From Pseudomonas mendocina (GTDB lineage Bacteria; Pseudomonadota; Gammaproteobacteria; Pseudomonadales; Pseudomonadaceae), in assembly GCF_003008615.1 (NCBI RefSeq), contig NZ_CP027657.1, positions 4,712,001 through 4,776,000 of the forward strand: a stretch of 64,000 bases of DNA, in the 5' to 3' direction. Positions 49,152 through 57,048 of the stretch are shown in pieces. A program made the translations under genes and the position numbers. The stretch's first letter is position 1, and every line of letters begins with the position of its first letter. The notes under the pieces are model-generated. The model saw only the letters and a program-made list of their open reading frames with translations, was not told where the DNA came from and did no database searches.

Positions 49152-50315
49152 TTATTTCGTTTCGTTGAACAGCTCGCGGCCGATCAGCATGCGGCGGATT
49201 TCGCTGGTGCCGGCGCCGATCTCGTAGAGCTTGGCATCACGCAGCAGGCGTCCAGCCGGGTATTCGTTGGTGTAGCCGTTGCCGCCCAGCAGCTGGATGG
49301 TGTCGAGCGCCATCTTGGTGGCCATCTCGGCGGTGTAGAGAATCACCGCGGCGGCGTCCTTGCGCGATTCCTCGCCGCGGTCGCAGGCCTTGGCCACGTT
49401 GTACAGGTAGGACTTGGAGGCGTTCATGCCGGCGTACATGTCGGCGAGCTTGCCCTGCACCAGCTGGAACTCGCCGATGGACTGCTTGAACTGCTGGCGC
49501 TCGTGCACGTAGGGGAGCACCACGTCCATGCAGGCGCTCATGATCCCGGTCGGGCCGCCGGAGAGCACGGTGCGCTCAAAATCCAGGCCGCTCATCAGCA
49601 CGCGCACGCCACCGCCCTCGCTGCCTAAGATGTTCTCTTCCGGCACTTCGCAGCCCTCGAACAGCAGCTCGCAGGTGTTGGAGCCGCGCATGCCCAGCTT
49701 GTCCAGCTTCTGGTGACGGGAGAAACCCTTGAAGTCGCGCTCGACGATGAAGGCGGTCATGCCGCGCGAGCCGGCGTTGATGTCGGTCTTGGCGTAGATC
49801 ACGTAGGTGTGGGCATCCGGGCCGTTGGTGATCCACATCTTGTTGCCGTTGAGGATGTAGCGGTCGCCGCGTTTTTCCGCGCGCAGTTTCATCGACACCA
49901 CGTCGGAGCCGGCGTTGGGCTCGCTCATGGCCAGTGCACCGATGTGCTCGCCGGAGCACAGCTTGGGCAGGTATTTCTGCTTCTGCGCCTCGCTGCCATT
50001 CTTGTGGATCTGGTTGACGCAGAGGTTGGAGTGCGCGCCGTAGGACAGACCCACCGAGGCCGAGGCACGGCTGATCTCCTCCATGGCCAGCACATGCGCC
50101 AGGTAGCCCATGTCGGTGCCGCCGTATTCCTCCTTGACCGTCATGCCGAGCAGGCCCATGTCGCCGAACTTGCGCCACATGTCCATGGGGAATTCGTTGT
50201 CGCGGTCGATCTGCGCGGCGCGCGGCGCCAGCTCGTTCTGGGCGAACTGGTGCACCGAATCGCGCAGCATGTCGAGGGTTTCGCCGAGGCCGAAGTTGAG
50301 GGTGGGGTAGCTCAT
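49152..50315 (-). CDS. liuA: Isovaleryl-CoA dehydrogenase
   Basis: A 387-residue acyl-CoA dehydrogenase, start [20 protein letters not shown]. Typical motifs are [17 protein letters not shown] and [17 protein letters not shown]. The catalytic Glu lies in the isovaleryl-type helix [13 protein letters not shown] rather than at the turn GAGTSEI. The ETF pair at 4.4-6.1 kb should take its electrons. It is the first structural gene after liuR, 49 bases from its stop. Confidence 0.95.
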   Translation of the reverse strand: MSYPTLNFGLGETLDMLRDSVHQFAQNELAPRAAQIDRDNEFPMDMWRKFGDMGLLGMTVKEEYGGTDMGYLAHVLAMEEISRASASVGLSYGAHSNLCVNQIHKNGSEAQKQKYLPKLCSGEHIGALAMSEPNAGSDVVSMKLRAEKRGDRYILNGNKMWITNGPDAHTYVIYAKTDINAGSRGMTAFIVERDFKGFSRHQKLDKLGMRGSNTCELLFEGCEVPEENILGSEGGGVRVLMSGLDFERTVLSGGPTGIMSACMDVVLPYVHERQQFKQSIGEFQLVQGKLADMYAGMNASKSYLYNVAKACDRGEESRKDAAAVILYTAEMATKMALDTIQLLGGNGYTNEYPAGRLLRDAKLYEIGAGTSEIRRMLIGRELFNETK

Positions 50316-50347
50316 GGGGTCACCTGCTGTTGTTCTTGTTGTGGGGC

Positions 50348-50368
50348 GGTGCGCATGGCGCACCCTAC
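50348..50368. repeat. Family B repeat arm carrying the liuR stop codon
   Basis: GGTGCGCATGGCGCACCCTA overlaps liuR, whose TAG stop (50365-50367) falls in the GTAGGG end of the repeat. The liuR reading frame therefore ends inside it. Confidence 0.75.
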
Positions 50369-50751
50369 GCTTGAGTTTCGGCCAAGGCAGCCAGGCAGCG
50401 CTCCTCGGCGGTATCCAGTTCCAGCTGCATCTGCTGGATATCCAGCAACTGCTGTTCAAGCTGCAGGCGGCGTTCGGCGATCTTGCCCATGAAGGTCTCC
50501 AGCTGCTTGCGGCTGCCGGTTTCCGGGTCGTACAGCTCGATCAGCTCGCGGCATTCGGCCAGCGAGAAGCCGATGCGCTTGCCACGCAGGATGAGTTTCA
50601 GCGTCACCTTGTCCTTGGCGCTGTAGATGCGCTCCTGGCCGCGCCGCTCCGGCGCGAGCATGCCTTGCTCCTCGTAGAAGCGGATGGCACGCGTGGTGAT
50701 GTCCAGTTCGCGGGCCAGGTCGGAGATGGAGTAGGTGGTTGCCATGGTCAT
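50365..50751 (-). CDS. liuR: MerR-family regulator LiuR
   Basis: A 128-residue MerR regulator. The N-terminal HTH is [20 protein letters not shown] followed by [12 protein letters not shown], and a long helix ends in LAALAETQA. The ATG at 50751 or 50745 could be used. It lies upstream of liuA and, in Pseudomonas and relatives, controls branched-chain amino acid and fatty acid catabolism. A perfect LiuR-type palindrome lies 13 bases upstream. The stop is supplied by a family B repeat. Confidence 0.93.
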   Translation of the reverse strand: MTMATTYSISDLARELDITTRAIRFYEEQGMLAPERRGQERIYSAKDKVTLKLILRGKRIGFSLAECRELIELYDPETGSRKQLETFMGKIAERRLQLEQQLLDIQQMQLELDTAEERCLAALAETQA

Positions 50752-50763
50752 TGCTCGTTTACC

Positions 50764-50779
50764 TTTACGTTAACGTAAA
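50764..50779. promoter_or_regulatory. LiuR operator
   Basis: TTTACGTTAACGTAAA is a perfect 16-base palindrome equal to the published LiuR motif shape TTTACGTNNACGTAAA. It is 54 bases left of the SDR start and 13 bases before liuR, so it may govern both directions. Confidence 0.88.
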
Positions 50780-50832
50780 CCTGTGCAAATCTGCCTGTCA
50801 ATCTCACCGCACAACAATCACAGAGGTTGAGC

Positions 50833-51600
50833 ATGCGTATCGACGAATCGGTATTCCTGATCAGTGGCGGCGCCTCCGGCCTGGGCCTGGCCACTGCCCG
50901 TGAGCTGGTCGGGCAGGGCGGCAAGGTGCTGCTGCTGGACATCAACGCGCAAGCGGGCCAGCAGGCCCTCGCCGAGCTGGGCGACGCTGCGCGCTTCGTG
51001 CGCGCCGATATCACTCGCGAAGAGGATGGTCACGCCGCCGTGGCCCAGGCGTTGACGGCTTTCGGCGCCCTGCATGGGTTGGTCAATTGCGCCGGTATCG
51101 CGCCGGCCGAGAAGGTGTTGGGGCGTAATGGCGCTCATGGCCTGGACAGCTTTCGGCGTACCGTCGAGGTCAACCTGATCGGCACGTTCAATCTGTTGCG
51201 CCTGGCCGCCGAGGCCATGGCGCAGAACACGCCGAACGCTGGTGGTGAGCGCGGCGTCATTATCAATACCGCCTCGGTGGCGGCGTTCGACGGACAGATG
51301 GGGCAGGCTGCCTATGCGGCTTCCAAGGGTGGCGTTGCCGCGCTGACGTTGCCGGCAGCGCGCGATCTGGCGCGCTCGGGTATCCGCGTGATGTGTATCG
51401 CCCCCGGTGTGTTCGAGACGCCAATGATGGCTGGCATGCCGCAGGAGGTACGTGATTCGTTGGCGGCCAACGTGCCGTTCCCACCGCGCCTGGGTCGCCC
51501 CGACGAATACGCCGCGCTGGTGCGGCATATCGTCGAGAACGCGATGCTCAATGGCGAAGTGATCCGCCTCGATGGCGCGCTGCGCATGGCGGCGAAATAG
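50833..51600 (+). CDS. SDR 3-hydroxyacyl-CoA dehydrogenase (HSD17B10-like)
   Basis: A 255-residue SDR. The ATG at 50833 follows AGAGG by 6 bases. Motifs: [14 protein letters not shown] (VNCAGIA), [19 protein letters not shown] and YAASKGG. This YDGQ-type sequence is typical of type II hydroxyacyl-CoA dehydrogenases that oxidise 2-methyl-3-hydroxybutyryl-CoA in isoleucine breakdown. It shares the LiuR operator with liuR and is followed by thiolase and acyl-CoA dehydrogenase genes, which agrees with an isoleucine/short-chain role. Confidence 0.85.
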   Translation: MRIDESVFLISGGASGLGLATARELVGQGGKVLLLDINAQAGQQALAELGDAARFVRADITREEDGHAAVAQALTAFGALHGLVNCAGIAPAEKVLGRNGAHGLDSFRRTVEVNLIGTFNLLRLAAEAMAQNTPNAGGERGVIINTASVAAFDGQMGQAAYAASKGGVAALTLPAARDLARSGIRVMCIAPGVFETPMMAGMPQEVRDSLAANVPFPPRLGRPDEYAALVRHIVENAMLNGEVIRLDGALRMAAK

Positions 51601-51621
51601 CCGGAGCGACCAGGTGTTTTT

Positions 51622-51681
51622 GTCGGAGCGGTTGGGGCGGCATTCCAGCCTCGTCATGATCGCGGCTGAAGCCGCTCCTAC
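51622..51681. repeat. Family C repeat, inverted pair
   Basis: GTCGGAGCGG faces CCGCTCCTAC with a pairable interior. It lies between the SDR and thiolase genes. Confidence 0.75.
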
Positions 51682-51717
51682 GCTCAGGCCCACGATCGGC
51701 ACACGCAGAACAATCTT

Positions 51718-51738
51718 CCCGGATTGCATCCGGGCTAC
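51718..51738. repeat. Family A repeat, single arm
   Basis: CCCGGATTGCATCCGGGCTA lies 20 bases upstream of the thiolase start, next to a family C element. Confidence 0.75.
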
Positions 51739-51758
51739 GCGATTCGAAGGTGAAACTC

Positions 51759-52949
51759 ATGAAACAACAACTCGATCCCGTCGTCATCGTCAGTGTCGCG
51801 CGCACGCCCATGGGCGGCTTTCTCGGCGATCTGGCCGGCCTTACGGCGGCCGAACTCGGTGCAGCGGCGATTCGCGCGAGCTTGGAGCGTGCCGGCCTGG
51901 CTGCCGAGGCGGTGGACACCGTATTGATGGGCTGCGTGCTGCAGGCCGGACAGGGCCAGGCACCGGCGCGTCAGGCGGCGCTGGGCGCCGGGCTGAGCCA
52001 GGCGGTGCAGTGCACCACGCTGAACAAGATGTGTGGCTCCGGCATGCAGGCGCTGATGCTCGGCCATGACCAGTTGCTCGCCGGCAGCGCCGACGTGCTG
52101 GTGGCCGGCGGCATGGAGAGCATGTCCAACGCGCCGTACCTGCTGGCTCGTGCCCGCGGTGGCTATCGCATGGGCCATGGCCAGGTGCTCGACCATATGT
52201 TCCTCGATGGTCTGGAGGACGCCTACGAGCGTGGCCGGTTGATGGGCACCTTCGCCGAAGACTGCGCGCAGCAGTATCGTTTCAGCCGCGAGGAACAGGA
52301 CGCCTATGCGCTGGAGTCGCTGCGTCGCGCCCAGCAGGCGATAGCGGACGGTTCGTTCGCCGGCGAAATCGTCGCCGTGGAGGCGCCACTGGGCCGCGAG
52401 CGGCGCCTGGTCGATACCGATGAGCAGCCGCCCAAGGCCCGACCGGACAAGATCCCTGGCCTGAAACCGGCGTTCCGTGAGGGCGGTACGGTGACGGCGG
52501 CCAATGCCAGTTCCATTTCCGATGGCGCCGCCGCGCTGCTGTTGATGCGTCTGTCCGAGGCTCAGGAGCGAGGGTTGGAGCCGCTGGCGCGTATCGTCGG
52601 GCATGCCGGCCACGCCCAGGCACCGAACCTGTTCACCACAGCCCCGGTGGCAGCAATCCAGCGCCTGCTGACGCGTATCGAGTGGGCGCTGGAGACGGTC
52701 GATCTGTTCGAGATCAACGAGGCCTTCGCCGTGGTGCCCATGGTCGCCATGCGCGAGCTGGGCATCGACCACGCCAAACTCAATGTACACGGTGGCGCAT
52801 GCGCTCTGGGCCATCCCATCGGCGCGTCCGGCGCGCGCATCCTGGTGACGCTACTGGCGGCGCTGCAGCAGCGGGGTCTCAAGCGTGGTGTGGCGTCCGT
52901 GTGCATTGGTGGCGGCGAGGCCACTGCCGTGGCCATCGAGTTGTATTGA
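51759..52949 (+). CDS. Acetyl-CoA C-acyltransferase (thiolase)
   Basis: A 396-residue thiolase. The ATG at 51759 follows GAAGG by 8 bases. The acyl-accepting Cys is in TTLNKMCGSGMQALM, then NEAFAVVPMV, the His-containing GGACALGHPIGASGAR and the second Cys in ASVCIGGGEAT. It should cleave acetoacetyl-CoA or 2-methylacetoacetyl-CoA. With the acetoacetyl-CoA synthetase it completes acetoacetate recovery. It sits between the HSD17B10-like SDR and the acyl-CoA dehydrogenase, separated by repeat elements. Confidence 0.94.
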   Translation: MKQQLDPVVIVSVARTPMGGFLGDLAGLTAAELGAAAIRASLERAGLAAEAVDTVLMGCVLQAGQGQAPARQAALGAGLSQAVQCTTLNKMCGSGMQALMLGHDQLLAGSADVLVAGGMESMSNAPYLLARARGGYRMGHGQVLDHMFLDGLEDAYERGRLMGTFAEDCAQQYRFSREEQDAYALESLRRAQQAIADGSFAGEIVAVEAPLGRERRLVDTDEQPPKARPDKIPGLKPAFREGGTVTAANASSISDGAAALLLMRLSEAQERGLEPLARIVGHAGHAQAPNLFTTAPVAAIQRLLTRIEWALETVDLFEINEAFAVVPMVAMRELGIDHAKLNVHGGACALGHPIGASGARILVTLLAALQQRGLKRGVASVCIGGGEATAVAIELY

Positions 52950-52967
52950 GCACTGCGCAAATGACTT

Positions 52968-53014
52968 GTGGGAGGGGCTTGAGCCGCGACAGTCGCCGCT
53001 GAAGCGCCTCCCAC
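52968..53014. repeat. Family E repeat, inverted pair
   Basis: GTGGGAGGGGCTTGAGCCGC faces GCTGAAGCGCCTCCCAC across a short spacer, between the thiolase and acyl-CoA dehydrogenase genes. Confidence 0.8.
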
Positions 53015-53043
53015 AGTGATTAACCCGTTTACCGGAGCCAGCC

Positions 53044-54171
53044 ATGCTGCCTAACGAAGAAGACATCCTTATCCGTGACATGGCCCGCCAGTTTGCCCAG
53101 GAGCGGCTGAAACCCTTCGCCGCTGATTGGGATCGCGAGCATCGTTTTCCTGCCGAGGCCATCGCCGAGATGGGGCAGCTGGGTTTCATGGGCATGCTGG
53201 TGGCGCAGCAGTGGGGCGGTGCCGAAACCGGCCATCTGGCCTATGCCATGGCCCTGGAGGAAGTGGCGGCTGGCGATGGCGCCTGTTCGACCATCATGAG
53301 CGTGCATAACTCAGTGGGCTGCATGCCGATCCTCAAATACGGCAGCGAGGAGCAGAAGCAGCGCTTTCTCCGTCCGCTGGCCGAGGGCAGCATGCTCGGT
53401 GCCTTCGCCCTGACCGAGCCGCAGGCAGGTTCCGACGCCAGCGATCTGCGCACCCGTGCGCGGCGCGATGGCGACCATTACGTGCTCAACGGTGCCAAGC
53501 AGTTCATCACCTCCGGCAGCCACGCCGGTATGGTCATCGTGTTCGCCGTCACCGATCCGCAAGCGGGCAAGAAGGGCATCAGCGCCTTTATCGTGCCGAC
53601 CGATACACCGGGGTTTTCGGTGGTGCGAGTGGAGGACAAGCTTGGCCAGCATGCCTCAGACACCTGCCAGCTGCAGCTCGACGACGTGCGCATCCCGGTC
53701 GATCTACGCCTGGGCGAGGAGGGCGAGGGCTATCGCATCGCCCTGGCCAACCTCGAAGGCGGACGCATCGGCATCGCCGCGCAATCGGTGGGCATGGCGC
53801 GGGCCGCGTTCGAGGCGGCGCGTGATTACGCCCATGAGCGGGTGACCTTCGGCAAGCCGATCATCGAGCATCAGGCGGTGGCGTTTCGCCTGGCGGACAT
53901 GGCCACGCAGATCGCCGTGGCGCGGCAGATGGTGCATCACGCTGCCAGCCTGCGCGAAGCGGGCCAGGCGTGCCTGACCGAGGCGTCGATGGCCAAGTTG
54001 TTCGCCTCGGAGATGGCCGAGCGCGTGTGCTCGGCGGCGATCCAGACCCTGGGGGGGTATGGCTACCTCAAGGACTTCCCGGTCGAGCGCATCTACCGCG
54101 ACGTGCGCGTGTGCCAGATCTATGAAGGCACCAGCGATGTGCAGCGGATGGTGATTGCCCGCGGTTTGTAA
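53044..54171 (+). CDS. Short-chain acyl-CoA dehydrogenase (short/branched type)
   Basis: A 375-residue acyl-CoA dehydrogenase. Motifs: [31 protein letters not shown] and the catalytic Glu in the turn [17 protein letters not shown], the normal position, unlike AtuD and LiuA. The overall layout resembles 2-methylbutyryl-/short-branched-chain dehydrogenases, which fits the thiolase and HSD17B10-like neighbours. It follows a family E hairpin. The exact chain length is inference. Confidence 0.9.
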   Translation: MLPNEEDILIRDMARQFAQERLKPFAADWDREHRFPAEAIAEMGQLGFMGMLVAQQWGGAETGHLAYAMALEEVAAGDGACSTIMSVHNSVGCMPILKYGSEEQKQRFLRPLAEGSMLGAFALTEPQAGSDASDLRTRARRDGDHYVLNGAKQFITSGSHAGMVIVFAVTDPQAGKKGISAFIVPTDTPGFSVVRVEDKLGQHASDTCQLQLDDVRIPVDLRLGEEGEGYRIALANLEGGRIGIAAQSVGMARAAFEAARDYAHERVTFGKPIIEHQAVAFRLADMATQIAVARQMVHHAASLREAGQACLTEASMAKLFASEMAERVCSAAIQTLGGYGYLKDFPVERIYRDVRVCQIYEGTSDVQRMVIARGL

Positions 54172-54173
54172 GC

Positions 54174-54194
54174 GTAGGGTGTGCCGTGCGCACC
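54174..54194. repeat. Family B repeat, single arm (left)
   Basis: GTAGGGTGTGCCGTGCGCAC begins just after the acyl-CoA dehydrogenase stop. It pairs with the arm at 54285-54305. Confidence 0.75.
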
Positions 54195-54284
54195 GTGGCT
54201 GACGCCGCGGTGTCATGAGATCCCTTGTTACATGCTGTGCAAAGGAAGCTGCTGCGCTGTGGCGAACTCGGTGCCAGGCCTGGC

Positions 54285-54305
54285 GGTGCGCACGGCGCAC
54301 CCTAC
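54285..54305. repeat. Family B repeat, single arm (right)
   Basis: GGTGCGCACGGCGCACCCTA, the inverted partner of 54174-54194 across a 90-base spacer. Confidence 0.75.
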
Positions 54306-54362
54306 GTGATGTCGTCATTGCGTCGGGTGGATCACGGGTTACCGATCCACCATGAGCGCTGA

Positions 54363-56438
54363 TCAGTCGAACTGGTACTGCACGCCCGCACCGACGTACC
54401 AGGCGCGTTCCGGGCCAGGCTCGTAATAGCGGCCGTTGCCATCACCGACGATCACCGAGCCGATGTATTCGCGATCGAACAGGTTGTCGATACGGAGCAC
54501 CTGGTTGAAGGTCAGCGCACCGGCTTTCTGCTCGAAGCGCGCCTGCCAGTTGAACAGTGCATAACTGGGCGCCGCCTTGGCGGTGTTGCTGTCCTCGACG
54601 TACAGCTGGCTGCGGTACAGGCCTTCGACGGCGGTGCTGAACCAACCCACCGGCTGCCAGGCGAGTTCGCCATACAGGCTGCGGGTAGGAATGCCCGGCA
54701 GATGGTTACCCGACTCGATCAGGCGGCCGTTGCTGGTGAAATCCTTGCTGTATGTGGCATCGATATGGGTGTAGGCAAGGTTGGCGCGCAGGGTTTCGCT
54801 CAGGCGGCTTTCCAGCGCCAGCTCGATGCCACGGCGGCGGGTCTGGGCGGCGTTCTGGAAACGTGAACGGCCACCGCTGGCCGATTCCACCACCAGTTCG
54901 TCGTCGGTATCGATCTGGAACAGTGCCAGTTGCAGGCTGGTGGCCTCGGCCAGGCGCGCCTTTAGGCCGACTTCGATCTGCTCGCTGGTGGCTGGTTTCA
55001 GGTCGAAGCCGAAACCGCCACCGTTGCCGGAATAGGACAGCTCGTTCAGCGTCGGCGTCTCCACGCCCTTGCCCCAACTGGCGTAGATATTCAGGCTTGG
55101 CAGCAGGGCATAGCTGGCGCCCAGGGTCGGTGTGAGCTCGCGGTAGGTCACCGAGCCGCTGTCGTCGCCATTGCTCAGAAAGCGGTCATCCACGTCGAAT
55201 TCTACCTGGCTGTGGCGCAGACCGGCCTGCAGGTCGAGCTTGCCCAGTTGCCAGGCTGCCTGGACATAGGGCGACAGGCTGGTGACCTCGTTGCGCTCGT
55301 CGCGGCGCAGGTTGCCTTTCACGCCCAGGGTGGTGCCGACGAAGTTCTCGTAACCCTGGCGGTCATCGCGCGAGTAGTCGTAATCCAACCCTGTCGTAAC
55401 CGTCAGCAGGCTGCTGCCCAGGTCGAATGATTGAATCCAGCGATTACCGATGCCATGGAAGCGTCGCTCGAAGTCGATCACTCCACCAGATTGTGTTGGG
55501 TTGTTTTCTTGGAACGCCTTCCCAATCGACTGGTACTGAATCACCCGTCGCGTGCCGCTATACAGCGTGCTCTGCCAGGTGCCGTGGGCGAAGCTGCGTT
55601 CGTAGTTGAGCGCGAGCTGACGATGGTCGACGGTCTTGCGTGTATTGAATTCCAGGGCGCTGGGGGCTGCGGCACGGCGGTCGCTCTGTACCTGTTGCCA
55701 GGTCAAACCCTGTGGGTCTTGCGTGTCGTTCTGATCCAGCTCGCTGAAGCTCAGGCTGAGCTTGCTGACATCGTCCGGGTACAGGGTCAGCTTGGCGAAG
55801 GTCTTGTCGAGGATGGCGCCGCTGTGGTCGCGATAACCGTCGGTTTCGAAGTGCGAGCGGTTGATGATGAAACCGGCCTTGTCGTTGCCACCTTCGGCGG
55901 CGACGCGGGTACGGCTGGTACCGTAGGCGGCCTGGGAGGTGTCGACCGATACCTTGGGCGCGCCTTCGCCATCGCGCGAGAACAACTGGATCACGCCGCC
56001 GGAGTTGCTGCCGTAGACACTGGCGAACGGGCCGCGCAGGACTTCGATGCGTTCCAGGGTGTCGAGGTCGAAGGTCGCCGCCTGACCCTGACCATCCGGG
56101 TTGGACAGCGGCACGCCATCGGCCAATAGCTTGATGCCGCGAATGCCGAAGGCCGAGCGGGCGCCGAAGCCGCGCGAGGAGATCTGCAGATCCTGGGCGT
56201 AGTTCTGCCGGTTCTGCACCACCAGCCCCGGCACGCTGCCGAGCGCTTCTGACAGGTTGACGCCCGGTTTGCCCAGGGTGGCCTGTTCGGCGTCGATGCG
56301 GTTGACGGAGAAGGGCAGTTGCCAGCCGCTGGCCTGATAGCGGCTGCCGGTGATCACCAGTTCGTCGATCTCGTAGGGCGTCTGCTCGGCCAGTGTCAGT
56401 CCCGGGAGCAGAGCGATGCAGGTCAACTTGAGGCGCAT
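54363..56438 (-). CDS. pqqU: TonB-dependent receptor, PqqU/YncD-like
   Basis: A 691-residue outer-membrane receptor. The signal peptide is MRLKLTCIALLPGLTLA, followed by a TonB-box-like DELVITGS and a plug with NRQNYAQDLQISSRGFGARS and LRGPFASVYGSNSGGVIQLF. Against remembered E. coli YncD/PqqU it shares NLSEALGSVPGLVVQNRQNY, GYRDHSG, QTRRRGIELA and DREYIGSVIVGDGNGRYYEP, a striking match. YncD was shown to import pyrroloquinoline quinone. Here the gene diverges from a PQQ-dependent alcohol dehydrogenase, supporting a PQQ-scavenging role. I reject the upstream extension of the frame. Confidence 0.85.
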   Translation of the reverse strand: MRLKLTCIALLPGLTLAEQTPYEIDELVITGSRYQASGWQLPFSVNRIDAEQATLGKPGVNLSEALGSVPGLVVQNRQNYAQDLQISSRGFGARSAFGIRGIKLLADGVPLSNPDGQGQAATFDLDTLERIEVLRGPFASVYGSNSGGVIQLFSRDGEGAPKVSVDTSQAAYGTSRTRVAAEGGNDKAGFIINRSHFETDGYRDHSGAILDKTFAKLTLYPDDVSKLSLSFSELDQNDTQDPQGLTWQQVQSDRRAAAPSALEFNTRKTVDHRQLALNYERSFAHGTWQSTLYSGTRRVIQYQSIGKAFQENNPTQSGGVIDFERRFHGIGNRWIQSFDLGSSLLTVTTGLDYDYSRDDRQGYENFVGTTLGVKGNLRRDERNEVTSLSPYVQAAWQLGKLDLQAGLRHSQVEFDVDDRFLSNGDDSGSVTYRELTPTLGASYALLPSLNIYASWGKGVETPTLNELSYSGNGGGFGFDLKPATSEQIEVGLKARLAEATSLQLALFQIDTDDELVVESASGGRSRFQNAAQTRRRGIELALESRLSETLRANLAYTHIDATYSKDFTSNGRLIESGNHLPGIPTRSLYGELAWQPVGWFSTAVEGLYRSQLYVEDSNTAKAAPSYALFNWQARFEQKAGALTFNQVLRIDNLFDREYIGSVIVGDGNGRYYEPGPERAWYVGAGVQYQFD

Positions 56439-56868
56439 GGAGCGATCCTTCTTCAGGTTCTTCTTGTGCGTACCGTACAGGTGCGGTCGATGTTCATCGC
56501 GACGCAGACGTTGCCGACGTTGTATCGCGTCGCAGGGCAAGGTCATCGATGGCCGCTGGAGCGAGTGACATCCATGGGCCGTGCCAGGTTTGATGAACGC
56601 TTGGCGAGCCACGTGCGCGCAAGGGTTGAGTTGTCTCGAAAATGCCGTCCAATGACCATGGCCAGAAGGTTTCCAGCGGCTTCGACATTGGTCGTGGTTC
56701 TTTGGTCGCATGCTGGTGCTGTGCGGCTCTGCGTGGTTTCCAAGTATGCAAGACGAGCCTCGCAGGGTAGCAGGCGAACCTACGGGATACGGTCGTGAGC
56801 GAGGTGAATTTGTTTCCCCGCATTTGCCGCGGCACTGCGGCCTGCTGCTGTAGCGTCGCTGCAACAGC

Positions 56869-56901
56869 TGTCGCGTTCGGCGCTACACCTGTTGCGCGAC
56901 A
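56869..56901. promoter_or_regulatory. Candidate activator-binding (upstream activating) site
   Basis: TGTCGCG at 56869-56875 faces the TGTTGCGCGACA near-palindrome at 56890-56901. TGTCGC/GCGACA half-sites are typical of AcoR-type enhancer-binding proteins. It lies about 75-105 bases upstream of the sigma-54 promoter, the normal distance. Confidence 0.55.
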
Positions 56902-56973
56902 GTGCTCCATGCGTTGTCGTCGTCAACTGCGCAAGGCCCCATAAAACAAGGGCTGCGCCCATTCTCCAGGCCC

Positions 56974-56989
56974 TGGCACAGCCGTTGCT
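56974..56989 (+). promoter_or_regulatory. Sigma-54 promoter
   Basis: TGGCAC-N5-TTGCT matches the -24/-12 consensus TGGCAC-N5-TTGC(A/T) exactly. It lies 59 bases upstream of the alcohol dehydrogenase ATG, and a sigma-54 activator gene is at 60893-62824. Confidence 0.85.
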
Positions 56990-57048
56990 CCAGCGCTTGC
57001 AAGCCGCGATATCGCGTTCGCGGTCACAACAAGAACTGGAGAAAAACC

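Larger units (their letters stand above)
56439..57048. other. 610-base divergent regulatory region pqqU / PQQ-ADH
   Basis: No gene is supported here. It contains an inverted repeat TGTCGC...GCGACA (56869-56901), a close match to the sigma-54 promoter (56974-56989) and the ribosome-binding region of the alcohol dehydrogenase. The left part near pqqU shows no clear site. Confidence 0.7.
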
